NCBI GenBank assembly: GCA_947044365.1
Contig: OX345636.1
Location: forward strand, 21,492,548 to 21,556,547
Direction: 5' to 3'
Length of the DNA stretch: 64,000 bases
From: Petrosia ficiformis
Lineage: Eukaryota > Porifera > Demospongiae > Haplosclerida > Petrosiidae
Shown here piece by piece: positions 36,382 to 48,329 of this stretch. Under the pieces are notes generated by a model that saw only the letters and a program-made list of their open reading frames with translations, was not told where the DNA came from and ran no database searches. A program made the position numbers and the translations under genes. Numbering within the stretch: the stretch's first letter is position 1; each line of letters begins with the position of its first letter.

Positions 36382-36819
36382 ACCGGGTCCCTAATGTTGT
36401 TGGCAAAACGGGGACCCCCTCGTGTAAACAAGGGATCCCCTATATAGCCAGCGGCGTAGTGGAAGACTCTGCTAATGGTGACAGTCAACTAGAGGACTTT
36501 GATGGTGACAACTGTGATGGTCGATTTGCTTAACCATTCATAGTTACCTGGATTGCAGAGTTTATCCCAAAAAATAAGACAAAAACAAAAATTTTTTTTT
36601 TACTAAGGGTGCTGACCTATACTATGTTGGTGGTTCTTCAAGTAAGTTTACAGTGTTAGTTTTCAAAGGTATATATATGCAGTGTAAAATAACACTGAAT
36701 AGTAATACTTGTAACTTCAAATGTGCATTAAATTAATATATTGTGAAATTGTAAAAAATGTAAGTTGCATAATAAACACCAAATCACAGAATAAAAACAG
36801 TTATATATCTGATAAAAAA

Positions 36820-38520
36820 ATACTGCTTTGTTTGTTTAACACTGTAGAGAGAGATGATAAAAATGCAAAGACAGAGAGGTTGGTTATTGAAGACTTGGAC
36901 CAACGACAACGTATTGTTGCCAGAGTGCATGATAGCGGCCACTTAGGAATCAACGAGTCACTTGACATGGTAGCTTCAAAGTATTACTGACCAGGATTAT
37001 CTAAAGATGTCAAACTTTATGTACGTTGTTTGTGTGACTATTATATTATACTGTAGGCAGGGAGTTGTTGTTATGTGAAGAGGATAGGTTTTTAAGTGTT
37101 TACTTTGTTGTTTTTTTTGTGTTGATTGCTTGTGAAGCCACAAGTTTGCAGCCTAAAATTCATTTTCTTGTCTAAATATTATTGACCTGTGAGCAATGCC
37201 AGAGGAACAATTACAAGTTACACAAAACCTCAGGGGTTCTTCATCCTCTCCCTGTAAAACCAAAAATCTGGAGTCAAGTTGGTTTGGACGTTGTTGGTCC
37301 CCCGCCTGAAATTCCATGTGGGAACAAGTATATTGCCACATTAACAGGATATTTTTCGAAGTGGGCTGAGGCTGCTCCCTTGCAAAATAAATCAGCAGTT
37401 TGTGTGGCCAAATTCATCTACTCCATAAGTGAATTGTGTATGACAGTTCATATATGTACATTTATATCCTGCACAGAAAACCTAGCATGCATGGATATAA
37501 TAACTGATGTATTCTGTATAGGTCATATGTAGGATGGGTTGTCCTGAGACACTTATCACAGACCAAGGTCATGAGTTTGTGAACTATCATCAGCACTCTA
37601 CACTTTTACCAACACAGAACATTGTATTACAAGTGCTTACCACCCTCAGGTTATTTACCATGATTATCATGATCAAATGAGATTCTAGCTAAATTATAAT
37701 AATAATTTTTTATTTACATAACTTTGCAGACTAATGGTCTCACTGAGCGATTCAACCAGACACTTTCAAGGTGTCTTACAAAGATTGTCAATGAATCTCA
37801 AACTAGGTCTTTGCAACAATCGTCAACAAAATACTTCCCTTATTCTATGTTGCTTCAACAGAGAATGCGTTTCCCAATTGATAACAAAATTATGTCAATT
37901 GATCAACTGCGAGAGGATGATACAACTAGTATTGACCAACAGATAGACCAGCTAATGGATGTGCGAAGCAAAGTATTTAAATCAGCCGAACTAAACATTC
38001 TCTCTGCGCAGAAATCACAGAAAGAGACTTATGAGAGGAAACACGAGGTGCAAGTGCTATCAGAAGGAACAGAAATTCTTTTAGAGAATACTTATCAGAA
38101 ACAGAGGAAAGGTGGCAAAATGGAACCACTGTGGTTAGGATCATTCCATATCAACAGATGTTTAGGGAAAGGTTTGTATGAGTTGAAAAACATGAATGGG
38201 GAAGTCATGAAAAAGAAGGCCAATATCAATTGCTTAAAATTCTACAAACAAAAACAAAAAACATTTCCTCCACACTACCAGGAAATGAACCTTCAGTAAG
38301 CGACGACTCTCCTCTGACAACCCATATTGTAGATAGCTGTCTTCAAATGGACGTACCACCAGTAAACAACAGTCTCATAAATACCACCTTAACACTTATA
38401 GACAAGTTGGAGAGCTTATTGTTTGACAGCAGTTTGATGCAGTTGTGGAGAATAGGAGCATTTGAGGAGCTTTATATGCCTGAGGAAGATATTGATGTTG
38501 ATGTAAGTTTGTATGCATAA
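36820..38520 (+). pseudogene. Ty3/gypsy-type integrase relic (KRBA2/GIN1-like)
   Basis: Pieces of an integrase lie in order: an H2C2 zinc-binding segment with HDSGHLGINESLDMVASKYY (near 36925-36988) and CEQCQRN (near 37186); a core with GLDVVGPP (first catalytic Asp, near 37290), ITDQGHEF (second Asp, near 37555) and QTNGLTERFNQTL (Glu, near 37727); then a C-terminal KAQ-type helix and a chromo-like tail with QRKGGKMEPLWLGSFHI. An in-frame TGA sits where YYWPGL is expected, the two core pieces cannot be joined in phase by any splice pair I found, and a segment after NESQT is missing. It is therefore a dead copy of a retroelement or domesticated integrase gene. Confidence 0.82.
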
Positions 38521-38799
38521 TTATGCATGTGTAGTATAATTAATTATAAGTTTTCATCTATTATTAATCTATTATTAATTATTATGTTGTCAACAAAAAT
38601 GCCAATAATATTTATAATTTAATCTATATTTGGTGGTGAAGGTAAAAAGAAGCAGTGTTGTGTATTAAAGAAGTGCCAGGCTTTGGCTAGTTCTACATAT
38701 CCACTACCATCCCTTAATTATATACAATTCCATCCTCGTTCATGGTTTTAACCCAGGAAACACCACCTACATGAAGTTTTTCAGCATTTGGGCGTGCTG

Positions 38800-39275
38800 T
38801 AAAGAAAATTAAAGCAGAAGGTAATTGTTTTTTCCATGCAGTATCTTTCCTCATAGCTGGTTCTGAGAACTACCACATCTTGAGATTCGCAATTTGATTA
38901 TTCAATTTGAAGAGATGAACTGAGGGATATTTGAAACCTACCTACTACCAATTAACAAACAAACCTACTTTTGAAGAGCATTTACGGCTCTTACATAATC
39001 CTACTTCCTGGCCAACCCAGACAGAAGTGCTTGCAGTAGATAAATATTTCAGAGTACCCGTGTTTTATTATGTTTTGCAGTATGAAGAGTATGTTTGGGG
39101 ATGTTTCAAGCCACTAACTCATTTAAACAGGAAACAACCTCGAAACGAACTTGATGATAATCTTTTAATTGTTGTTCCTCCTCATTTTGAACTTTTGTAT
39201 TACAAAACTTCTCACTACGACTGCATTGTCTCCAGTTCTGATTCCTGTGTACCAAATGACTTCCCTCTGGTATAG
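38800..39275 (+). pseudogene. OTU-type cysteine protease relic
   Basis: A segment reading EGNCFFHAVSFLIAGSE (near 38818-38868) matches the catalytic-cysteine box of OTU deubiquitinases, normally D-G-N-C. The later frame (38931-39275) ends with a conserved LLYYKTSHYDCIV, where HYD supplies the catalytic histidine. Two in-frame stops and a frame change separate these pieces, so it is inactive. It follows the integrase relic on the same strand within 500 bases and may have been part of the same element. Confidence 0.68.
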
Positions 39276-39687
39276 AAGAAAAGGTTGTCAATGTAATAAT
39301 ATTTGATGAATAACATACCAAACTAAGTTCCCACTCAAGTGGTAGACAATAAAATAAAATTAATATAATTATGCGCTCGTTTAGAGGGCTAGTCATTGGC
39401 TTGACGCGATGGCTAGTGTAGCTATCAACCAGCAACAACACTAGCTGAAAGACATAACTAGTCTGGTGAACACACCAAGATAATTATAATTGTATGTGCT
39501 ACACTTCTACTGCTGCATTTATTTTAGTAAGATACGTAATAAACAGCAGTGCAGCGCTAGCATGGTTTGAAGGGGGTGCCCATTTTACACAGTGGGGTCC
39601 CTATTCGAATAGCAAAATGCGTAATAGGGACCTGGGTCCCTATTTTATTTAAATTATTTAAAAAATTGTCTTTCCTTTTTTAAGTTA
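39276..39687. other. Non-coding stretch after the OTU relic
   Basis: No gene seen. Bases 39570-39640 hold a GGGTCCCTATT-rich fold (GTCCCTATTcg...aATAGGGAC) related to the sequence after 36386. Confidence 0.4.
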
Positions 39688-40112
39688 ACACTTACAGGAC
39701 TGAGCAAATTTCTTCCCATTTCTAACAATGTCGACTTTACTGCATATATTTTGGCCACCGTTCACTTTCTCTGCCCCAAACTTGGCTCCTTTTTTGACAT
39801 GGAGTACTACTTACTAGCAACTTGCTTACTGGGACTCGAAAGTCCCCAAGCGCTTCAATCAAATGCAGTGCTCTCCCCCTTTGACTGGAACTAGGGCAAA
39901 CAAAATGACCCCATTGCATGTTGGCACCAGCTACACCCACAATATCAGGATTTACAGCAAGGGAAATGCTTCATGCAGGTATATACCCACCAGAGTGCGT
40001 GGGCGGGGTCAACGAAACTACAATTTGCGTGGCGTGGGCGGAGAAGGGCACAGCCACCTTCGAACCCCGTTAGTGGAGACACCCCCTTTAAAATTCCCCT
40101 ATAGTAGCGCAA
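39688..40112 (+). repeat. Dispersed repeat family R1, copy 1
   Basis: About 420 bases that recur in the same orientation at 51998-52442, sharing landmarks GGCCACCGTTCACTTTCTCT, GGGACTCGAAAGTCCCCAAGC and a GTGGGCGGGGTCA block near the end. The internal GGGACT/AGTCCC pair forms a hairpin. The reading frames through it are not conserved, so it is unlikely to code. It starts next to TTAACACTTACAG. Confidence 0.75.
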
Positions 40113-40599
40113 AGGGCAGCCGAAAAACCATCAACTTTTTTAGCCATTTCATGGGCTAATGCCTGACACCAATAATTGAATCATTTGGAGAGCTTTGTAA
40201 TGCTAGGAACACACTCTGAACCACATAGGGGTGAAATGTCACATATATGTGACATCAGTCTTCTAAGGGCTAAGAAAAGTTCAAATTGACTTACATAACG
40301 TTCTTGCTGAAGAATTCAGTTAAATATTGTTTATTGGCTTGTTTCAGTTTAAATTAATGTAGCTATATGCACATTACTCCAAGTTATTATCATAAATTGT
40401 TAGTGGTTTCTATATTATTTTCAAGCACAGAACAGATGTTATAATTAACGATTTAATAATAATAATAATAATAATAACAATAATAATAATAATAATAATA
40501 ATTAAAAAATATATATATATTAACATATAAATACAGAAAATAACAATAAGTTAATTATTGGTGCTAATTTGAAGTCATAATATCCTGTCTTCAGACGGT
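40113..40599. repeat. Non-coding stretch with AAT microsatellite
   Basis: Bases 40456-40502 are (AAT)n with a few interruptions. Bases near 40235 contain the palindrome TGTCACATATATGTGACA. No gene seen. Confidence 0.6.
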
Positions 40600-41790
40600 G
40601 ATATCATGGGCAATCGAGAGGCCCATAGGCAGGCATTTCCACGCCATAAACAGATAGACAGCCATTGGAACAAATGATTGAATGAGAGGGGGACAAACTA
40701 AGGCGATGGGCTTCGAACCTTCCAAGTTCTCTTACTCTGCTAGACGATTCCCTACTCCATCCTACTCGATCATGTATTTCCTGCACTTCAATCAACAGAA
40801 TTAAAAGCATTAGAAAAATCAATTTGGAGGGTCCATTTACACTCACACTGAATTGAGGTATCACCTAGAATGCTGTTAACAGAGTGAACAATGGCCTCAC
40901 AGCCAACTGGAATTCCAACACCAACTTGCAACCGCGAAAGACACGTACTGCTTCAGATGAAACAGACAATGAGATACACTTTGAAGTTATTCTTCGAAAG
41001 ACCTCACCAACAGCTATAGCCGCCAGACTTCTTCTTTAAAGCCGTAAGAGAGGCACCAGACAAATAGTGGACAACAATAGAAGGAACATTGCCAGAAACT
41101 AAAATGTTCACAAACTTGACGATGGATTTAATAACAAAGAATTGATCCTAGGGGATGGACAAGACAGCAAATGATTGGCCCTCAAACCTGAAGGACCTGG
41201 GGCAGTGCCGGCTGGAAATGACTGTATGGCTTTGACCACAAAATATAAAACTATCTCAATTGGACTGTGAGGGGGTAATGGGGGATGAATGGGAGGGGGA
41301 GCTTGTGGATGTTTCAACAGCAAGTCGAGAGAACATCATCACTCACCGCAACAACACCTTCAGATGTAAGAAACTAAATGGCGTTCCTATACTGACCATC
41401 TTCGACACCATGTCAAGCTCGTTTAGCATTATTGTGAAACGCCAATGAAAGGTTTCCCGAGGGCTATACAAAATACATTTAGGTAACATCATTTTCACTA
41501 GACGTGGAGACAATAACCGCTGACTGTGTTGTGGCGGGAGACCTTACAGAAACAGGGATGTCCTGAGAATCTAAGAGAGAAGGACATGGGGCCATCAACA
41601 GAATTATCAGAATTATCAGAGTGAACACTCGAGGTAGATGAGCATGAAGAGGACGACTGAACCGTACCTCCGAGCTTTATACAACTTCCAGCTTTCGTCA
41701 TAGAAATTTGACATCTTCCAGCTTTTAGCGGACAACAGGACAAACACACATGGTTTTCTTCACGCAAATACAGTGAACACAACAAGCACT
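40600..41790 (-). pseudogene. Non-LTR-type reverse transcriptase relic, family A
   Basis: On the minus strand, broken frames follow the order of a retroelement ORF: a serine-rich lead (41498-41785), FPAGTAPGPSGLRANHL (near 41180-41240), VGVGIPVGCEAIVHSV (near 40880-40930) and the RT segment IDFSNAFNSVD with its first catalytic Asp (near 40800-40835), followed by a stop. The second catalytic box (YADD) is absent, since the sequence decays toward 40600. An AAT tract lies nearby. The family is widely seen in cnidarian and sponge genomes; the exact clade cannot be decided by eye. Confidence 0.78.
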
Positions 41791-41825
41791 TTGACCATTA
41801 CAGGGGCAACACTTTGCCATTTTTT

Positions 41826-41864
41826 TGTTATAATAATAATAATAATAATAATAATAATTGCAGA
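41826..41864. repeat. AAT/ATT microsatellite
   Basis: Nine or more ATA/AAT units in a row, adjacent to the 5' side of the reverse-transcriptase relic. Confidence 0.8.
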
Positions 41865-42007
41865 GCTCCTTAGCGTGAGGTATAGAGTCTGGGAGAAACT
41901 ATTTTCCGGTGTGACAGGTGCGCGATCCCCCCATGAGATCATATCCCCACTACATATCTGCCCTTGGACGACACATCTCTGCTAATATATAATAGATTAT
42001 CTTCTGC

Positions 42008-42415
42008 ATCCAACAGACAGGGTAACTGTAGTTGCTCTCTGAGAAAGATCGGAGTTTGATAGTGTCTAGAAAGGTAGATTTTATGGTTTGAGTGAAAAGC
42101 TACAGAATTCAGCTTTCTTCAGCCTCTTGTAAGTATAAAAGTAAAATGAATTTTCAGAAAACGGCTCTATTTGTTTTCTCAAAATACATTGTACTTGGTG
42201 CACGCCATGATTGGTGGGCGTGGCTTTAGTGGTTTTGTACTTATTGCGATTGCAAAAATGGCAATTTTAACCATATTTCTTCAATTACAGGACAATATAA
42301 AGCTGATCAGAAGATATGAAGGCTTCTATTAGACCAGGTTAGAGTCATATTATATAATATTCTATTTTGAAAGTGATTGGAGTCGCATCCGCCCACTCCC
42401 TAGTACTACCTTTTA
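42008..42415 (-). mobile_element. Partial copy of the TTAA-type element, inverted
   Basis: Read on the minus strand, this matches the first 400 or so bases of the element at 21183: the end CCGCCCACTCCCTAGTACTACC (here on the plus strand) is the same terminal repeat, and the segment GAGAAAGATCGGAGTTTGATA matches 21540-21560. The inner right half and right terminal repeat are missing. Confidence 0.75.
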
Positions 42416-42853
42416 AATTGGATATTAGATAAAAATTATCGTAATTATTCTTCATTATGTAAATTATTTAATATATAATAATATAATATTTACCAATGAA
42501 ACCGTCTACTACACTCATCGCACTCGATCATGTTACTTTCTGTTGTGCATAAGTGGCAAATAGTACAAATCCATTCCAGTTGTTTTTTGTGTACTAAATG
42601 TTAGCAAATGAAAACTCATTAACTAATTATGTACATGCACTTTATAATGACTTTACCAAACTGTTGTAATTTTTCCCATGCATCTTCTTCCATATATCTT
42701 TCCACTACACTGATGTCTGTGTCAATAATGCTGTCAGGTATCATGTTTATTTTAGTGTTCAGTTGAGGCAAAGTCAGTTTCGTCCATTACTTTCAATAAG
42801 TTTCTTAGCCCTGTCTTTGGTACACATAAGTGACAATATATCTACATGAACAT
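42416..42853. other. Non-coding stretch
   Basis: AT-rich, with no exon, RNA gene or repeat that I recognise. Confidence 0.4.
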
Positions 42854-42911
42854 TTATACATTATTATAATATCTAATGCATTTATGCATTAGATATTATA
42901 ATAATGTATAA
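42854..42911. repeat. Perfect 28-base inverted repeat
   Basis: Arms 42854-42881 and 42884-42911 are perfect reverse complements around a two-base centre (TTATACATTATTATAATATC... into ATGCAT-TT-ATGCAT). It would extrude a cruciform or form a long RNA hairpin. It sits at the downstream edge of a minus-strand relic containing a ubiquitin-protease fragment. Confidence 0.95.
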
Positions 42912-43880
42912 GTAAAGTACCGTATGGAATTTTTGTAGTTGTGAACATTTTAGAGTGAAGGTTTAATTTGTTTTCGATTACGCATTTATCATGTGTTGTT
43001 GGCTTTGCTATTCTGATTGAGGCAGTTTTTTTTCTTTTTCTAGTACTAAAAAATGGTCTTTGTTTAGCTAAACTTTTATTAGCTGGCTGATGTTGAGTGA
43101 TGGGTGGAAATACTGCCTTTTTCTGTACAGAATGACATTTTATTATTCCAATTGTAGTATCTAGGTGAACATTTACAGCTTGTAGTGTTTGTTTTTCCAC
43201 ACACTGTTCAACTAATGTGGTTATAATCTAATTTTTTTCTTGATGACTTGTGGCTTTTCTATTTGTAATGGTGTTAACAAATCACCTTTGATGAGTGTTT
43301 TCTGTGGTGAATGTCATGTTACAGGGTCAAGTATGTGTTGAGACTGTTAGTAACCTTATTATAAAATAGAACATAAGCTTGCTTGTTCAAGACTTGATTT
43401 ATGTTACCTGTGTAATCAATAATGCATGGCTAGATGGATTTTACATTATTTCGAATTACTTGTGTATCATCCATTTCATACCACCCATTTAAGGTGCGGA
43501 CATAAGATATGTAATGTCCCTCTTTGGATGTACTACCCACATGTACTATAATAGAAGATAGCATATACTGATCCTCTTTACCCTGTAATATATTGCCTTT
43601 TAAATGAAGTACAATATTTCTCTGCAATGTTTACTTTTTTGTCATAAACTGTTAGCATCTCTTGAAAGTTTACTGCCTGACAATTTTTCTTAGGCTGCAT
43701 ATTTTCCCATGAAAACCTTTAAAAAAGATGTACAGATGACCAAGATGTTCATTGCTATGTAGAGTAAAGTGTTGATATACCTCCTGATGTGTATGATTAA
43801 AGTGGAAGGTATATGAAAAATCTCACGCCTTACCCCTGCTCTTGTATTGACTTGGTAACTGTGTAATTTGTACTTCACGT
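42889..43880 (-). pseudogene. Ubiquitin-specific protease (USP) C-terminal relic
   Basis: On the minus strand, 43690-43878 encodes REIFHIPSTLIIHIRRY, the P-x-x-L-I-x-H-x-R-R-Y motif of the USP fold. Then 43430-43627 encodes IIVHVGSTSKEGHYISYVR and WYEMDDTQV, the histidine box, with the catalytic H in EGHY and the D in MDD. Stops and a frame change lie between them, and the cysteine box is not present. A 103-codon basic frame at 42889-43200, rich in Lys and Arg, may be the tail of the same protein, but I cannot identify it. USPs remove ubiquitin from proteins; this copy cannot. Confidence 0.72.
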
Positions 43881-44440
43881 ATACTATTAAAGGTTATGTT
43901 ATTGTACCTGTTACAAAATACAAGGTTATCAGGAGTTAGAATAATATATATGTAATTACATATACAACCGGCTCTGTGAAACCTGTCTTATGGATCAAGA
44001 TTTCAAAATTGATTTCTGAATAGACCATTAGATTAGCTCTAGAATGCATCCCAATCATGTAAAAGACAAAGCTACAGCGAGCGATTAAACCATGGTAGTC
44101 ACAAATATTTTATTTGAAGAAAAACACATTAATGTTTTAACCATTAAAATTAATGATTAGCAATTTCTTTAACCATGGTTAGCGAAGTACAAAGAGGTCT
44201 CTAAGACATGCTAAAGGTATCAGATGACAGGTAAGACATTTGTGAAGCTTTTTGTGTAATAAAACAGTGATCGCCCAAATAATTCATAACTGTCTATTTT
44301 CGATCATATCTCCAAATTATATTTTGATCCATAAGACTGGTTTTCGCAGAGCTGGTCACATATATTATATATATATTATGATGGCGACATCATCCCTTTG
44401 ATGTGGTGAGTCCTATATATTGTATATAGATCTTCCTTGT
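43881..44440. other. Non-coding stretch
   Basis: No gene seen. It contains an imperfect inverted stretch (TTAATGTTTTAACCATTAAAATTAATG near 44130) and a TA-rich end. Confidence 0.35.
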
Positions 44441-44627
44441 GCACACCATCATACAATATATTGTATAATTATAGTATGCTAATAGGTCCTATATACTGCA
44501 TATAGGACCTGAGTTTGTGTCTTCAGATGTGATATAGCCCTCGCAGGCTCGGGCTATATCACATCCATGACATAAACTCAGGTCCTATATTTTTAGGACT
44601 ATTAGCATACTATATATATTACATAGT

Positions 44628-44677
<50 letters not shown>

Positions 44678-45265
44678 TATATATCCCGATACGGCAAAAC
44701 ATCAAAGTAAACCACAGGTTTATAAATCAGATATAGCATCTTGTGGTCAGATATAAAACCTGCCGTCGAAACAGACTACAAAAAAACAACACTTACCTTC
44801 TCCAAAGTGCTGACAAAAAGGTAGGAGAAACATCAACAAAGGTTTTGTCTTTCGTGAAATATATTAATTATAACACGCCTACTTGTGCTATATCAGATTT
44901 ATAATCACCTAGCCCTCGCGCCTACAGCCCTCGTGCTCGGTGATTATAAATCTGATATAGCACTCGTAGCGTGTTATAACGTATACATATATATATATAT
45001 ATATCTCATAATGAGATTCATAGCCTATATATTTTCAATTCGGCATGTAAGTTTATATTGTGCATATAAACCTAAAAAAAGGTTGATATTTTAAAATATA
45101 TATAACCTTCTGCTAATAATCAGTCTCTATACAGAAATACTGGCTGAAAACTCGATGGCGATTTTTTGCAGGACAATGCTAGGTATGAATCTCATGCAAA
45201 AATATATCAGATATAATATGTTTCATCTGTCTATATAAACCTCTGAAACATGTATAATATATATA
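44441..45265. repeat. Cluster of fold-back elements
   Basis: Three units are joined by TA tracts. First, hairpin 44470-44610 with arms around CCTGAGTTTGTGTC and loop CCCTCGCAGGCTCGGG, the same family as 30483-30815. Second, 44685-44985, an inverted copy of the element at 6040-6330, with its own hairpin closing on GATATAGCAC. Third, 45003-45250, a copy of the unit opening CTCATAATGAGATTCATAG seen twice in the 30.9-31.6 kb intron. None codes for protein. Confidence 0.75.
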
Positions 45266-47480
45266 GTAATGTCTGGTTTGGTTTCAGTAGAAACTACACT
45301 AAAGAGTAAAATATCAACTGAATAATGATTAATTCAATTCAACTCACCTTAATTAAGATGAGATTACTAGCCGAATTGTATGACAAGAACTGTGAAACAA
45401 TATCAAAGCTCTGCCGGCAAGCCACACCTTAAATAACATTACTCCTATCACTTACAGTTTCGTAACCCGGGGGCTTTTGAAAAAAGAATGAATAATAATT
45501 CCAACCACACCTACCATGGAGTACTGTACTGATTGCGAGGTGTGGCTCGGCATCTCATTAAAATCAAAACCTTCGTTGCAAATGAATACAGGCAATTTGC
45601 AACTTTCTCCAACTTCTGGAGCAATCTAACACTCACCTCAACCTTGCTTACCAATTACTGCAAGCACAGCATCTACTCAAGTCTGCACACGAACGCTATT
45701 TGTCACTTATTCTCCCAACATCCCTTTCTCTCTCGCTAGAACCAGCTAGAAACCAAGTCTATACATCACACAAACATCAACATAACGTTCTACTCTCCTT
45801 TCACTTTTCTTTTTTTTTTTTTTAAAGTACCTTAAGCTAACTTCAAAGTAACATCAAAGGGCGGACACTTGAATCAAAGCACCGCTAGACCACATCCAAC
45901 GAAGCGTGGGCGTTTTGAACAATAGAATGCCGACATGCCGCCACCACATTGGTATACTCTTGTAATCTACAGTAATTTGGGGTGTGGTACATCCAAGACC
46001 CAGCCATTGCAGTGAAATTTAGCAATGTAATAAGTAGGTGTGGTACTTCCTATCTGACAGGATGTTGTAAAATTACAACACTAAAAAACTGAAAGTGCTA
46101 TATAGTCTCGCGTAGCCAGCCCCTCCCCTCGTTTAGAGGGCAGGGCTGGCTACTGCACATGGGGTCCAAGTAAGATCACTGGATGGCTGCAAGAAAGGGA
46201 CTCCTTGCCGATGTGTGGTATGTAGCGAATGTTGGATAGTTCTTTAAAGATTTACAGCAAATTATGAAGACTTATGAGATTCTAGAATTGTTGGCTATAA
46301 AGGATGGTGCTTGTCCTTACCTACTCATTCTGATACACAAGACTCAAGATCCAAATTATTCTTCAAATTTTTCAATGTGAGGTCACACTCTTGTAGCACC
46401 AACGGGAGAAGCATTTATTCAGGTAAAATATATCAGTTTGTCAACTTAAGATATAAGTTCCAGGGTGTTGGGACACAGATATTTTTTATGTTCGCTAAAA
46501 ATTTAAAGTAATATTTAAAAAAATTTTAGCCTCCTCCCTCTACTATCTCCTCTTTCTCCTTTTTCTGATCCCTTTACTATCTCCTCCTCTTACTCCTCCT
46601 CTCACTCCTCATCCTCCTCCTGCTACCTGTTCCTTCACTCATCTACAGATCTTCATCTACAGATCTTCATCTCATGGAAAGTCCTCATAAACATATTGTC
46701 ATTTACAGTTTTTTAAAAAATAACCTGAGTACAGTAGATGTATAGTATTATGCATGATTTAGTCTCACCTGTACCAGATAATGGAGATATGTTGAGGTTA
46801 GACTTGAATTTGATGACAGACATACTTATGAATAATTATATGTATTACTCAATAGATAAAAGACAGCCTTGATGACTAATATTGAGAAAAGACAAACAGA
46901 CAGACAGAGATGGAGATATTGATGGAAAATGGTTTACTGTGATGCAATATATATCTGTTCTTATTAGAGTTTCAAATAGTAGTATAGGTAATTCAGATAT
47001 TCTTATCTCTACAGATGTATAGTCACACACAGTTTCCTTTGTTTCATGACTAGTGATAAACTATTAGGTATACTGTTCTTTAGATCAGATTATACATCCA
47101 CATAGTTTGTTATAGCTTACAAGTTGGAATTGGCTTCACGTATGTAACATTTCATGTATAGTATTATCCATAAGGTAACTAGTGGCTCCAAGTATGAGGT
47201 ACAGGACAGGTGTATGTTCATACAGGACAGGTGTATGTTCATAATAAATTGTTATACCAATTTTGGTAAATTTTCATAGTCCTACACATGTATGTTTCAT
47301 CACTCATATTCCTTCCGTAAAGTTAAGCTTTATATTAAACTGACATTTTTTTATATGATGGTCATGCTCAATTGATATTATATCATGATTTCACCTGTTG
47401 ATAATATTCAAGACACAATCACAAGAACATTATTTATTACTAACTATCAATTTTGACCATGAATGCAAAAAGGTGACCAC
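45266..47480. other. Long stretch without a recognisable gene
   Basis: Short open frames exist but none shows domains or splice signals I trust. Bases 46105-46150 hold a repeat piece (CTCGCGTAGCCAGCCCCTCCC with an inverted AGGGCAGGGCTGGCTAC) shared with 21060. Bases 46530-46640 are a CT-rich tract (CTCCT repeats). GTACAGGACAGGTGTATGTTCATA is duplicated in tandem near 47205-47240. Confidence 0.5.
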
Positions 47481-47489
47481 ATTATGTCT

Positions 47490-47600
47490 TCCATCCATCC
47501 ATCCATCTATTGTAAACCATCTATACATTCTTCCATCAATCATTCATTCATCCTTCCATCCATCTATTCCTCCATCCATCCATCTGTCGATCTGTCCATT
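47490..47600. repeat. CCAT microsatellite
   Basis: Interrupted CCAT/CATC tetranucleotide repeats over about 110 bases. The open frames through it are repeat artefacts. Confidence 0.85.
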
Positions 47601-48240
47601 CATCAATTCATTTATTTACCTCTCAACTCTTTGATATTACACTCACTTCTACACATTCATGTAGTAGGTGCCACTAGATTCAATACTTCAACAATGATGG
47701 ATTGGTTTGTACATGTAGTATCACCAACGCATCAAGATGTATATTTCTGGTGTAAGTCAACATGAGGGAGATTGGATCAAACTGCTATTAATAATGTCAG
47801 ATTACCTCGTATAGGGAAAGCATAGTCTGGAAAAGATATTAAATGGTTAGTGAGTGTGGTCATATTAAAATGTGTACTTGTATGTATATATACTAGGGCT
47901 ATGTACATGTACCTCATATATACAAGTACTCCTATATATAAATGTATCCCTATTTGTACGATATAGTCCATAAAAAACGCTACATAGAGTAGAGGTAATT
48001 ACTCCGCAACTGCGCTCAACTTCTGCAAGTTATACCTGCATTTAATGCTGCCTCCTCTGTCACAACTAGTGATTTGAAATTCCTCTATTGCCACTTCCAA
48101 TCTTTACCACCCCCTTTAATGAAGCAAGCAATTTTTTATCATTATCTAACATTCCAACCAATACTATGTATTGACCTTGGAGAGAAAAGAGCTATGAAAT
48201 GGAAGCAAACATTTAGGAACAGAACTCACTGATTGCAGGT
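47601..48240. other. Non-coding stretch
   Basis: No exon, RNA gene or named repeat recognised. Confidence 0.4.
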
Positions 48241-48329
48241 AACCAAATAAGTTCTGTCTATAATTAATAGTGTTGTTTTAGTAGGTCAATAATCACCACT
48301 TTAAGTTATAGTTATAGTATGTCTTGTTT

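Noticed and set aside
37429..37532. Spliced intron joining the two integrase core pieces
   Set aside because: Donors at 37429 and 37438 and acceptors before 37522 and 37533 do not give a matching phase, and an in-frame stop lies upstream. A decayed element fits better than an intron-bearing gene.
47398..47765. Overlapping open frames rich in Pro, Ser and His
   Set aside because: They are created by the CCAT microsatellite and have no domain or splice support.
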